This document shows positions 54,855-63,331 of a stretch of DNA of 64,000 bases, one piece after another. The DNA lies in contig NZ_CP059163.1 of NCBI RefSeq assembly GCF_013466785.1, forward strand, positions 1,240,001 through 1,304,000, given 5' to 3'. The notes beneath the pieces are model-generated. The model searched no databases and was not told the DNA's origin. It worked only from the letters and a program-made list of their open reading frames with translations. How positions within the stretch are numbered: the stretch's first letter is position 1; every line of letters begins with the position of its first letter. The DNA comes from Nocardioides marinisabuli (lineage in GTDB: Bacteria > Actinomycetota > Actinomycetes > Propionibacteriales > Nocardioidaceae). A program made the translations under genes and the position numbers.

Positions 54855-55891
54855 CCCAGTCCCCCTGGGAGCGGTGGACCTGGGTGGTCGCGGGGGTCTG
54901 GCTGGTGTTCCTGACCTACCCCGTCGTCGAGACCTTCCAGGCCGACCTCTCCGCGGTCGCCCGGGCGGCGACCCTCGCGACGCTGGCGGCCTTCGCGGGG
55001 GTCTACCTGCTGGGCTTCGCCGTGTGGCGTCGGCACGCGCTGCCGGTGTGGTGCGCACTCGTGGCCCTGGGTCTGGCCACAGCGCCTGCCATCGGCATCG
55101 AGGCGGTCGGGCTGACGCCCTACCTCGGGGCGTTCTCGGCGCTGATGGTGCCGGCCCCGTGGTGGCGCTGGACGACTGCCATCTCCGCGGTCCTGCCGCT
55201 GGTCTCCCTGATCGGTGGCGGCTTCCCCGCGTTCTTCTTCCTGATGGTCTGGCCGATCATCGGCTTCTGCACCGCGATCCGGGTCTTCGCGGAGCTCGAT
55301 GTGCGCGCCGCGCGCACCCGCGCCGAGCTGGCGCTCACCGCCGAGCGCGAACGGGTCGCCCGCGACGTGCACGACGTGCTGGGCCACTCCCTGACCGCCC
55401 TGGCCATCAAGGCCGAGCTCGCGAGCCGGCTCGTCGACCTCGACCCCGCCCGGGCCCGCGCGGAGCTGGACTCGATCCAGGAGACGGCCCGCCAGGCCCT
55501 GGCCGAGATCCGCGCGACCGTGGGCGGGCTGCGGGCCGCCGGCCTCGAGGACGAGCTGCGCTCGGTGCCGGGACTGCTGGCCGACGCGGGCATCGACACC
55601 CGGGTCCGCGGTGAGGTCGCCGACACCGACCCACGGCACCGCGCCCTGCTCGCCTGGGTGCTGCGCGAGTCGGTCACCAACGTCCTGCGCCACGCCCGCG
55701 CCTCCCACGTCACCGTCGAGCTCTCCTCGACCGGCCTCGCGGTCACCGACGACGGCACCGGTCTGAGTGGCGCCCACGCCGAGGGCAACGGGCTGCGCGG
55801 CATGCGCGAGCGGGTGTCAGCGGCCGGCGGGACGCTGCTGCTGGCCCACGGCGAGCCGACCGGGACCAGGGTCGAGGTGCGGCTGCCGTGA
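54851..55891 (+). CDS. Sensor histidine kinase, DesK type
   Basis: 346 residues: four to five N-terminal membrane segments (residues 9-140), then a HisKA_3 dimerisation helix AERERVARDVHDVLGHSLTAL with phosphoacceptor His174 and an ATPase domain (ESVTNVLRHARASHVTVEL, VTDDGTGL, GNGLRGMRERV). Like DesK or LnrJ, it has no sizeable outer domain and probably senses the membrane or a molecule within it. GTG start overlaps the permease stop; the stop overlaps the regulator start. Confidence 0.92.
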   Translation: MTQSPWERWTWVVAGVWLVFLTYPVVETFQADLSAVARAATLATLAAFAGVYLLGFAVWRRHALPVWCALVALGLATAPAIGIEAVGLTPYLGAFSALMVPAPWWRWTTAISAVLPLVSLIGGGFPAFFFLMVWPIIGFCTAIRVFAELDVRAARTRAELALTAERERVARDVHDVLGHSLTALAIKAELASRLVDLDPARARAELDSIQETARQALAEIRATVGGLRAAGLEDELRSVPGLLADAGIDTRVRGEVADTDPRHRALLAWVLRESVTNVLRHARASHVTVELSSTGLAVTDDGTGLSGAHAEGNGLRGMRERVSAAGGTLLLAHGEPTGTRVEVRLP

Positions 55892-56493
55892 TCAGGCTCC
55901 TCCTGGCCGACGATCAGGCGCTGGTGCGCGGTGCTCTGGCGGCGCTGCTCGACCTCGAGACCGACCTCGAGGTCGTGGCCCAGGTCGGCCGCGGCGACGA
56001 GGTCGTGGCCGCGGCGCGGGCCGCCGACGTCGACGTCTGCCTGCTCGACATCGAGATGCCGGGCATGACCGGGATCGAGGCGGCTGCCGCGCTCCGCGCC
56101 GAGCTGCCCGGGGTGCGTTCGCTGGTGGTCACGACGTTCGGCCGACCCGGCTACGTGCGGCGCGCCCTCGAGGCGGGCGTGGCCGGCTTCGTCGTCAAGG
56201 ACACCCCGGCGCGCGAGCTCGCCGACGCCGTACGCCGTGTGCACACCGGGCTGCGCGTGGTGGACCCCGAGCTCGCGGCCGAGTCGCTGCTGGCCGGGCC
56301 CAGCCCGTTGACCGTACGCGAGGCGGAGATCCTCACCCTGGCGCTCGACGGGTCGCCGGTGGCGGTGATCGCGGCCCGGGCCCACCTCACGGCGGGGACG
56401 GTGCGCAACCACCTGTCCACCGCCATCGGCAAGACCGGCGCCACCACGCGGGCCGAGGCGGCCAGGGTCGCCCAGGCCAACGGCTGGCTCTAG
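55888..56493 (+). CDS. NarL/LuxR-type response regulator
   Basis: 201 residues. Receiver domain with acidic pair DD (8-9), phosphoacceptor Asp54 (LLDIEMPG), Thr and Lys switch residues (VVTTF, FVVKDTPA), then a GerE helix-turn-helix (LTVREAEILTLALDGSPVAVIAARAHLTAGTVRNHLSTAIGKTGA). Cognate of the DesK-type kinase. It likely activates the ABC operon through the palindrome at 53111-53122. Confidence 0.93.
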   Translation: MIRLLLADDQALVRGALAALLDLETDLEVVAQVGRGDEVVAAARAADVDVCLLDIEMPGMTGIEAAAALRAELPGVRSLVVTTFGRPGYVRRALEAGVAGFVVKDTPARELADAVRRVHTGLRVVDPELAAESLLAGPSPLTVREAEILTLALDGSPVAVIAARAHLTAGTVRNHLSTAIGKTGATTRAEAARVAQANGWL

Positions 56494-56507
56494 CCCGAGG
56501 AGCTAGA
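56489..56507. terminator. Hairpin with both TAG stop codons in its arms
   Basis: TCTAGC-7-GCTAGA: the left arm carries the TAG of the response regulator, the right arm the reverse TAG of the kinase gene. Same principle as the TGA-based hairpins elsewhere, here with TAG. Confidence 0.45.
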
Positions 56508-58314
56508 TCGGGTAGCCGCGGTAGTCGGCGGGCGCCCGGTAGCGGATCTGGTCGAGCATCCAGGACCGCGAGGCCTTGTTGACGCCCTGCACCGAGACGC
56601 TGAAGCGCTTGTTGCCGTAGAGGTTGGACCGGACGTAGCCGAGGCCCTGGTCGGGCGTCGGCCGCGAGTAGGCCCGTCCGTAGAGCCAGTCGAAGGACTT
56701 CCTGCCGCGGTTGTACGCCGCGATCTCCGACTTCATGGTCGGTACGTCGACCCACTCCAGCAGCCGCGCCTGGGCTTCGCCGTGCGGCGTGGAGCGGCTG
56801 CACCGCAGCGCGGGCACCTGGCCCTGCGCGGTGCCGGCGGTGACGCACTCGCCGTCGAGGACGAACATGTGGCGCAGCCCCGTCGCGCCGGTCGGCCCGG
56901 CCGGGCAGGCGCCCTGCCCGCCGCTGACCTCGCTGCCGTCCCAGCAGCGGAAGTCGGCGGCGGGCCCTCGTCGGCGGGCTCCTGCGAGCCGCCGCCGTTG
57001 CCGCCGTTGTTCCCGCCACCGCCGTTGCCACCGGAACCACCGCCGTTGCCGCTGCCGCCGGGGCCGGCGCCTGGCTGGGCACGGCGGGAGGGGCGCTGGG
57101 CAGGCTCCCCGCCGGGGCACACCCGCGAGGGGCTGGCCGCCGGCGTCGCCGGAGCGGCCGCCCGCACCGGCTCCGGCCCGGGGCGACACGGTCGCGTCGA
57201 GCGGGCTGAGGGTCGCGCCGGGGGCCACCTGCTCGCCGTCCGCAGCGCCGGTCGGTGCGGGCGTCGGGACGGCGGTGCCGAGCGGCGCGCCGGTGGTGGT
57301 GAGCTCGGCGGGGGCGCTCGACGGCGAGGCCGGCGTAGAGCCCGGCGCCGACCAGCAGGGCCGCGGCCGCGGTGCCGACGAGCAGGGCGGCCCCGCGTCG
57401 ACGACGGCGTACCGGCGCGGCGGGCGGCGCGGCGCCGACGGCGTGCCTGATCGAGGTGTGCTCGGGCAGCGTGACCAGGGCGGGCGCCCGGAGCGCACGG
57501 CCTCGAGGTCGAGGCGCATCGCGCGCGCCGAGGCGTAGCGCGCGGCGGGGTCCTTGTGCATCGCGCGGGCGAGCACCCGGTTGAGGCCGCGGGCGAAGGC
57601 GTCACCGCCGGGCAGCTGCGGCACGGGGGCCTGCAGGTGGGCCATCGCGATCTCGACGTCGGTGCCGGCGTACGGCGCCGAGCCGGTCAGCACGTGCCAC
57701 AGCAGGCAGCCGGTGGCGTAGACGTCGCCGGGCACGCCCGCGGTCCGGCCCTGGTGCCGCTCGGGGGCCATGTAGGGGAAGGAGCCGACCAGGCCGCCGG
57801 TGCGGGTGACCTCGGCGCCGGGCAGGGTGGCGATGCCGAAGTCGCAGAGGAACGCCTCGGTGCGCTCGCCGCGCCGGCGCAGCAGCACGTTGCTGGGCTT
57901 GACGTCGCGGTGCACGATGCCGGCGCGGTGGGCGTCCTCGAGCCCGAGGAGCACCTGGGCGACCAGGTCGAGCCCGGCGCCGGGCGCCAGGGCCCCCTCG
58001 GCCCGCAGGCGCTGGAGCAGGTCGCCGTCGGGGACGAGCTGGGTGACCAGGAACAGGCAGCCGTCGACCTCGCCGTGGTCGTGGACGGCCACCACGTGGG
58101 GCGAGTCCATGCGGGAGAGCGCCAGCGCCTCGCGCTGGAAGCGCACCCGGTACTCCGGATCCTCGGCCAGCTGCGGGCTGATGACCTTGAGCGCCACCTC
58201 GCGGTCGAGCGTGGTGTCGTGGGCGGCGTAGACGATGCCCATGCCACCGTGCCCGAGCTGGCGCACCAGGCGGTAGCGGCCCACGTCGTCGCCGACCGAC
58301 GGCATCCTGATCAT
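56503..58314 (-). CDS. Membrane Ser/Thr protein kinase; middle part in mixed frames
   Basis: 603 codons. The kinase domain is complete: GHGGMGIVY loop, Lys43, HRDVKPSN (His135-Asp137), DFG 158-160, APERHQG. After residue 270 the open frame gives Arg/Pro/Ser-rich nonsense, while another frame has a juxtamembrane part and a membrane helix (GAALLVGTAAAALLVGAGLY); reading returns to the main frame, leaves again for a Gly/Asn-rich linker (GGSGGNGGGGNNGGNGGG), then returns at FRCWDGSEVSGG. So four net-neutral shifts lie between about 56960 and 57500. The outer domain (about 140 residues, four or five Cys) is typical of PknB-like kinases in this group. Confidence 0.85.
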   Translation of the reverse strand: MIRMPSVGDDVGRYRLVRQLGHGGMGIVYAAHDTTLDREVALKVISPQLAEDPEYRVRFQREALALSRMDSPHVVAVHDHGEVDGCLFLVTQLVPDGDLLQRLRAEGALAPGAGLDLVAQVLLGLEDAHRAGIVHRDVKPSNVLLRRRGERTEAFLCDFGIATLPGAEVTRTGGLVGSFPYMAPERHQGRTAGVPGDVYATGCLLWHVLTGSAPYAGTDVEIAMAHLQAPVPQLPGGDAFARGLNRVLARAMHKDPAARYASARAMRLDLEAVRSGRPPWSRCPSTPRSGTPSAPRRPPRRYAVVDAGPPCSSAPRPRPCWSAPGSTPASPSSAPAELTTTGAPLGTAVPTPAPTGAADGEQVAPGATLSPLDATVSPRAGAGAGGRSGDAGGQPLAGVPRRGACPAPLPPCPARRRPRRQRQRRWFRWQRRWREQRRQRRRLAGARRRGPAADFRCWDGSEVSGGQGACPAGPTGATGLRHMFVLDGECVTAGTAQGQVPALRCSRSTPHGEAQARLLEWVDVPTMKSEIAAYNRGRKSFDWLYGRAYSRPTPDQGLGYVRSNLYGNKRFSVSVQGVNKASRSWMLDQIRYRAPADYRGYPI

Positions 58315-58366
58315 GCGCCCAGTGAAGCCGCCACCCGGCCGACTTTACAAACGGCGGAGCCGCCCG

Positions 58367-59263
58367 TCAGGGGCGCAGCCGGCGCTGCGCGGCGGCCCGC
58401 ACCGCGTCGCTGAGTCGGTCGAGGACCTCCGAGCCCAGGCGCCAGCGCTGCCAGTGCAGCGCGACGTCGAGGTGCTCCTCGCCGCCCAGGGCGACCAGGC
58501 TGCCGGCGCGCAGCGCCGGGTCGAGCTGGGGCTCGGGCACCATCCCCCACCCGAGCCCGGCCTCGATGGCGGCCACGAAGTCGGCCGAGGTGGGCACCCG
58601 GTGCACCACGCGGGGCGCGCCGGCGCCGCGCCGCGCGAGCCACTGGTCCTGCAGGGCGTCCTTGTCGTTGAAGACCACCATCGGCAGCCCTGACCAGTCC
58701 GGACGCGCCGCCTCCCCCGGCCCGACCAGGGCGGGCGCGGCCGCGGGCCGGTAGCGCAGCGTGCCCAACGGCTCGACGCGGCAGCCCTGCACCGCCACCG
58801 GGTCGCTGGTCACCGCGCCCAGCACCCGCCCCTCGCGCAGCAGGTCGTGCGACCAGGCCTGGTCCTCCACGTGCAGGCCCAGCGCCACTCCCGGCCACCG
58901 CGCCACGACCCCCAGCACCTCGCGGAACCAGGTGGCGAGCGAGTCGGCGTTGACGGCCACACCCAGGTCGACACGCGGCCCGGCAGCCCCGACGGCGTCC
59001 TCCGGGTCGAGACCCAGCTCGGCCCGGGCCTCGGCCGCCAGCAGCGCCTGGGCCCGGCCGAGCCGCACCAGCACGGCCCCGGCGTCGGTGGGGGTGCACG
59101 GCGTCGCGCGCCGCACCAGCACCTGCCCGACCTCGGACTCCAGGGCCCGGACCCGCTGGCTCACCGCGCTGGGCGTCACGTGCAGCGCGCGGGCGGCGGC
59201 CTCGAAGGTGCCGGTGTCGCAGACCGCGACCAGCGCGGCGAGCTGCGGGGCGGCGTACGTCAT
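58367..59263 (-). CDS. lysG: LysR-type regulator, LysG/ArgP
   Basis: 298 residues. N-terminal LysR helix-turn-helix (LAALVAVCDTGTFEAAARALHVTPSAVSQRVRALESEVG) with the ArgP/IciA type of substrate domain (VNADSLATWF, GLGWGMVPE). Divergent from the LysE exporter gene, the standard arrangement of lysG and lysE, in which LysG with Lys, Arg or His activates the exporter. An inverted repeat between the genes is the likely site. Confidence 0.9.
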   Translation of the reverse strand: MTYAAPQLAALVAVCDTGTFEAAARALHVTPSAVSQRVRALESEVGQVLVRRATPCTPTDAGAVLVRLGRAQALLAAEARAELGLDPEDAVGAAGPRVDLGVAVNADSLATWFREVLGVVARWPGVALGLHVEDQAWSHDLLREGRVLGAVTSDPVAVQGCRVEPLGTLRYRPAAAPALVGPGEAARPDWSGLPMVVFNDKDALQDQWLARRGAGAPRVVHRVPTSADFVAAIEAGLGWGMVPEPQLDPALRAGSLVALGGEEHLDVALHWQRWRLGSEVLDRLSDAVRAAAQRRLRP

Positions 59264-59285
59264 GAAGCAACGCTAAGCCATCCCC

Positions 59286-59326
59286 AAGAACATTCGCTGT
59301 TCTTCAGGCCGCTGCCCTCCTAGCCT
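59286..59326 (+). promoter_or_regulatory. lysE promoter with LysG-type inverted repeat
   Basis: AAGAACA (59286-59292), 5 nt, TGTTCTT (59298-59304): perfect 7-bp arms. The right arm falls at the -35 position of TAGCCT (59321-59326), which ends 6 nt before the lysE ATG (leaderless). An activator bound here would touch the polymerase directly. Confidence 0.6.
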
Positions 59327-59332
59327 CGTCCC

Positions 59333-59938
59333 ATGACCTCCACCGCACTCGCCGGGCTGCTCGCCGGCCTCGGCCTGATCGTCGCGATCGGCAGCCAGAA
59401 CGCGTTCGTCCTGCGCCAGGGCCTCGCCCGCCAGCAGGTCCTGCCCGTCGTGGTGGTCTGCGCGGTCTCCGACGCGGTGCTCATCGCCGCCGGGGTGGCC
59501 GGCATCGGCACCATCGTCGAGCAGGCCCCCGAGGTGCTGGTAGTGATGCGCTGGGCGGGCGCGGCCTTCCTGACGGCGTACGGCGTGCTGTCGCTGCGGC
59601 GCGCCGCTCGAGGGGGCGAGACGCTCGAGGCGGCGGCACAGGGGGTGACCCGGCTGTGGCCCGCGGTGCTGACCACGCTCGCGCTGACCTGGCTGAACCC
59701 GCACGTCTACCTCGACACGGTGCTGCTGCTCGGCTCGCTGGCCAGCGGCTACGGCGTCGAGGGCCGCTGGGCCTTCGCGGCGGGGGCCGCCCTGGGCTCG
59801 GTGGTGTGGTTCGTCGGGCTGGGCTACGGCGCCCGGCTGGCCTCGGGCCTCTTCGCCCGCCCCGGCGCCTGGCGGGTGCTCGACCTGCTCATCGGCATCG
59901 TGATGCTGGCCCTGGCGGTCTCGCTCGCGCTCGGCTGA
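59333..59938 (+). CDS. lysE: LysE/ArgO-type amino-acid exporter
   Basis: 201 residues with six membrane segments: GLIVAIGSQNAFVLRQGLARQQVLPVVVVCAVSDAVLIAAGVAG is the LysE opening, and TLALTWLNPHVYLDTVLLLGSLA the conserved core with its Asn-Pro. Exports lysine and arginine, protecting cells that take up peptides. Divergently transcribed from lysG. Confidence 0.92.
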   Translation: MTSTALAGLLAGLGLIVAIGSQNAFVLRQGLARQQVLPVVVVCAVSDAVLIAAGVAGIGTIVEQAPEVLVVMRWAGAAFLTAYGVLSLRRAARGGETLEAAAQGVTRLWPAVLTTLALTWLNPHVYLDTVLLLGSLASGYGVEGRWAFAAGAALGSVVWFVGLGYGARLASGLFARPGAWRVLDLLIGIVMLALAVSLALG

Positions 59939-59949
59939 GCCCGCTCAGC
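59934..59949. terminator. Hairpin with both TGA stop codons in its arms
   Basis: GCTGAGC-CC-GCTCAGC. The left arm carries the lysE TGA (59936-59938), the right arm the reverse TGA of the MOSC gene (59945-59947). Confidence 0.55.
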
Positions 59950-60820
59950 GCACCGGACGGATCGGCCCGGCGCCGGGCTCGACCGCCTCGAGCACCTCGA
60001 CCTCGTCACCCTCGCGGATCGTGACCGGCCGCCCGTCGGGCAGGTCGGGCACCAGGTTGGTGCCGAACCAGGTGGCGCCGTCCCAGCGGCGGATCCGCGC
60101 CAGCGAGGCGATCGGCTCCTTGCCGCCCTCGGCGGTGTCGGGGTCGAGGGTGGTGATGACGCAGCGCGCGCAGCCCTTGACGGCGCGGAAGTCGACGCCG
60201 CCGATGCGGACCCGGCGCCAGTCGTCCTCGGCCCAGGCGCCGACGCCGTCGACCACCACGTTGGGCCGGAAGCGCTCCATCGGCAGCGGGTCGTGGGCGC
60301 CGCCGCTGCGCTCGAGCACCTGGTCGTTGAGGGCGTCGAGCGAGGCGCGGGTGGTGACCAGCAGCGGGTAGCCGTCCGCGAGCGAGACCCGGTCGTCGGG
60401 GGCGGCGTACTCGGCGGAGACCGGGCGCCGGGTCGGGTCGTCGAGGTGCACCAGCCGCACCGGGCGGCCCAGCACCCGGTTCAGCCACGCGTCGGCCTCG
60501 CCGGCGTGGGCGGCGGTCAGCTCGGAGCGCCACAGCCGCACCGGCACCTGGCGCGCCGGGTCGGGGGTGGCCACCTCGAGCGGGTCGCAGCCCGGCGCCT
60601 CGATGCGCAGCCCGGCGGCGGTGATCTCGGGGCGCAGGAGCAGCAGCGGGTGCACCTCGCGGGCGGTGACGGCCAGGCCGTCGGGGTCGACGACCATCCA
60701 CCGGCGGTCGCCCTCGAGCCCCCAGGGCTCCACCGACGACTCGGCGAGCCGCTCCCCGCGCGCCGACTTGAGCGGGTAGCGGTGGATCGAGGCCAGCGTC
60801 GGCGTGCCAACGGCGCTCAC
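59945..60820 (-). CDS. MOSC domain protein (YcbX/mARC type)
   Basis: 291 residues. N-terminal MOSC_N barrel (LASIHRYPLKSARGERL, GLEGDRRWMVVD) and MOSC domain with the molybdenum-ligand Cys in KGCARCVITTLDPDTAEGGKEP and FGTNLVPDLPDG. Length and motifs fit YcbX/mARC-like N-oxide or N-hydroxyl reductases; the ferredoxin domain of YcbX is absent. GTG start overlaps the upstream NHL gene by 4 nt. Confidence 0.9.
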   Translation of the reverse strand: MSAVGTPTLASIHRYPLKSARGERLAESSVEPWGLEGDRRWMVVDPDGLAVTAREVHPLLLLRPEITAAGLRIEAPGCDPLEVATPDPARQVPVRLWRSELTAAHAGEADAWLNRVLGRPVRLVHLDDPTRRPVSAEYAAPDDRVSLADGYPLLVTTRASLDALNDQVLERSGGAHDPLPMERFRPNVVVDGVGAWAEDDWRRVRIGGVDFRAVKGCARCVITTLDPDTAEGGKEPIASLARIRRWDGATWFGTNLVPDLPDGRPVTIREGDEVEVLEAVEPGAGPIRPVR

Positions 60821-62571
60821 CCGGCGCCGCCCAGGGGCAGCACGAGCTCGGCCGGGGCCCCGGCGACGACCCGCACCGGCACGCCCCAGTCCTGCTGGTG
60901 CATCCGGCAGGCCGCGCCCTCGCCGCCGTCGGCGTCGCAGGAGGCGGCTCGGGCGGCGACGTGCAGCACGCCGTCGCCGGCGTGCGGGTCGAGCACCAGG
61001 GTGCGGGTCAGCGCGGTACCGCGACCCGAGCCCTCGCGCAGCAGCCCCGGCGGCGTCGACTCGACGACGAGCTGGGAGGGTGGGCCGAAGCGGTCGTCGA
61101 CCTTCTGCCCCGGCGGCGGCTCGAAGGTGACGACGAGCTCGAGCTCGGCGGCCACGTCGGTGACCGGCCGCTGCGTGGAGTGCGCGAAGCCGTCGACGGT
61201 GGCCACGGCCCCGAGCGGCACCCGGGCCAGCCGGTGCGCGGCCGACTCGACCACCACCAGCACCCCGGGGTCGGCGGGGTCGAGGACCGCGCCGCTGGGC
61301 TCGGCCAACCCGGTCGCGAGCGTCGTGAGGGTCGCGGTCGCGGGGTCGAAGCGGCGCACCGCGCCGTTGTAGGTGTCGCAGACCGCCACCGAGCCGTCGC
61401 CCAGCACGGTGACGCCCAGCGGGTGCTGGAGCAGCGCCTGGTCGGCGGGCCCGTCGCGGAAGCCGAAGTCGAAGAGGCCGCTGCCGACCGCGGTGCCGAC
61501 CGAGCCGTCGGCGCCGATCCAGCGCAACGACGACGTCTCGCTGTCGGCCAGCCACAGCCGGTCACCGTCGGGCGCGAGCCCCGAGGTCTGGGCGAACCAC
61601 GCCTCGCCGGCGGGCCCGTCGAGCAGGCCCTCGTTGGCGGTGCCGGCGGCGACCTCCACCACCCCGGTGCGCGGGTCGAGGGTCCAGAGCTGGTGGATGC
61701 CGGCCATCGCGACCCACACCCGCTCCCGCCACCAGGTGACGTCCCAGGGCGAGGAGAGCCGGGCGGTGCCGTCGCCACTCATCCACTGGTGACCGTCGCC
61801 GGCCAGGGTGCGGACCGCACCGGTGGCCAGCTCGAGCCCCGCCAGCCGGTGCCCGACGGTGTCGGCGACGACGACGTCGTACCCGACCTCGGCGGCCACG
61901 CCGGGCGGCAGCAGGCACAGCCCGTTGGGCTCGCGGAACCCGCCGGTGCGGCGCACCACGGCCCCCTCGGCGTCGAGCTCGACGACCTCGTCGTGCCCGG
62001 CGTCGGCGACCAGCAGGTGCCCGTCGGGCAGCGCGACCGCCTTGGCCGGGAAGCGCAGGTCGGTCGGCTCCACGACCGGGGCGACGTACGGCGACCCGGC
62101 GGGCTGCAGCGTGCCGCGCTCGCGGTGCTCGGGCACCAGGTCGGCCAGCAGCGCCTCGATCGCGTGGGCGTGGCCCTCGCCGGCGTACTGCGCCACCACG
62201 TAGCCCTCGGGGTCGACGAGCACCAGGGTCGGCCAGGCCCGGGCGGTGTAGGCCTGCCAGGTCACCAGCTCGGGGTCGTCGAGCACCGGGTGGTGCACGC
62301 CGTAGCGCTCGACCGCCGCCGCGAGCGCGTCGGGGTCGGCCTCGTGGGCGAACTTCGGGCTGTGCACCCCGACCACCACCAGCTCCTCGGCGTACGCCGC
62401 CTCGAGGGGGCGCAGCTCGTCGAGGACGTGGAGGCAGTTGACGCAGCAGAACGTCCAGAAGTCCAGCAGCAGGAAGCGGCCGCGGAGGTTGCTCAGGGTC
62501 AGGGGGCCGTCGGTGTTGAGCCAGCCTCGGCCGGCGAGCTCGGGGGCGCGGACGCGCGGGCGGTGCGACAT
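60817..62571 (-). CDS. Thioredoxin-like plus NHL-repeat protein (NHLRC2 type)
   Basis: 584 residues. N-terminal thioredoxin fold with LLLDFWTFCCVNCLHV (CVNC redox motif, preceded by an extra Cys) and the cis-Pro in RAWPTLVLVD; then at least five NHL beta-propeller repeats (FPAKAVALPDGHLLVADAGHDEVVEL, FREPNGLCLL, LSSPWDV, HPLGVTVLGDGSVAVCDTYNGAV); then a C-terminal beta domain. No signal peptide, so a cytosolic thiol protein. CAGAAT lies 7 nt before ATG 62571, fixing the start over a GTG farther up. Coupled to the MOSC gene. Confidence 0.88.
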   Translation of the reverse strand: MSHRPRVRAPELAGRGWLNTDGPLTLSNLRGRFLLLDFWTFCCVNCLHVLDELRPLEAAYAEELVVVGVHSPKFAHEADPDALAAAVERYGVHHPVLDDPELVTWQAYTARAWPTLVLVDPEGYVVAQYAGEGHAHAIEALLADLVPEHRERGTLQPAGSPYVAPVVEPTDLRFPAKAVALPDGHLLVADAGHDEVVELDAEGAVVRRTGGFREPNGLCLLPPGVAAEVGYDVVVADTVGHRLAGLELATGAVRTLAGDGHQWMSGDGTARLSSPWDVTWWRERVWVAMAGIHQLWTLDPRTGVVEVAAGTANEGLLDGPAGEAWFAQTSGLAPDGDRLWLADSETSSLRWIGADGSVGTAVGSGLFDFGFRDGPADQALLQHPLGVTVLGDGSVAVCDTYNGAVRRFDPATATLTTLATGLAEPSGAVLDPADPGVLVVVESAAHRLARVPLGAVATVDGFAHSTQRPVTDVAAELELVVTFEPPPGQKVDDRFGPPSQLVVESTPPGLLREGSGRGTALTRTLVLDPHAGDGVLHVAARAASCDADGGEGAACRMHQQDWGVPVRVVAGAPAELVLPLGGAG

Positions 62572-62683
62572 GACCCGGATTCTGCCCCCGCCCGGCAACC
62601 GCCCGGAACTTTGCGAAGTCGCTGACGAGGACCGCGGGTCTCGTTACGGTGCTGGAGTCACCTGCCCACGACCCCAGGAAGCC

Positions 62684-63247
62684 ATGACCGCTCGTCCCAC
62701 CGTCCTGACCGCTCTGACCGGGTCCGCCGCCGTGCTGGCGCTGACCCTGGGTGCGTGTGGGGGAGGTGAGGACGGGCCCACCGTGTCCACGACCGCCGAC
62801 GTGGACGCCGACACCGGCGCCGAGGACGACGGTGGGGACGACGGTGGGGACGACACGCAGGCCTCCGACGGCGGGACCGGACAGGTCGTCGTCGCGGGCA
62901 CCACCTACTCCTTCACCCCCACCACCTGCGTCTTCAGCCCCGGCGACGCCCAGGAGTTCTCGATCAACGGCCCCGGCGAGGCGGAGGACGGCACCCCGGT
63001 CTTCGTCGACGCCGTGGGCCCGAACCAGCTGGTCGTCTACGTCGGCACCGCCGAGGCCTTCGGCGAGGCCGACACGATCTACGAGGTCAACCCGATGCTG
63101 GGCGGGGGCGGACCCACCGAGCCGATGGCCGGTCTCGAGGCCGGCGACGGGTCCGTCTCGGCCACCCCCGGCTTCTACCGGGTCGACGAGTCGCGCACCG
63201 AGTTCGAGGACGTCGGCCAGGGCGAGCTCGAGGTCAGCTGCGGCTGA
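62684..63247 (+). CDS. Lipoprotein of unknown function
   Basis: 187 residues. Signal peptide with lipobox LGAC (Cys about residue 25), an Asp/Gly/Thr-rich linker of roughly 45 residues, then a beta-rich domain (GQVVVAGTTYSFTPTTCVFSPGDAQEFSINGPGE...) with two Cys that may pair. AGGAA lies before the ATG. It resembles small actinobacterial lipoproteins that present a domain at the cell surface; no family function known. Confidence 0.75.
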   Translation: MTARPTVLTALTGSAAVLALTLGACGGGEDGPTVSTTADVDADTGAEDDGGDDGGDDTQASDGGTGQVVVAGTTYSFTPTTCVFSPGDAQEFSINGPGEAEDGTPVFVDAVGPNQLVVYVGTAEAFGEADTIYEVNPMLGGGGPTEPMAGLEAGDGSVSATPGFYRVDESRTEFEDVGQGELEVSCG

Positions 63248-63331
63248 CCCGACCGGGCTTCCCGGTTGCCGCCCGACGGCGACCAGGTCTGGGATAGCGT
63301 TCGTCCTCGAGAAGACGGAGGTCGCACGCCA

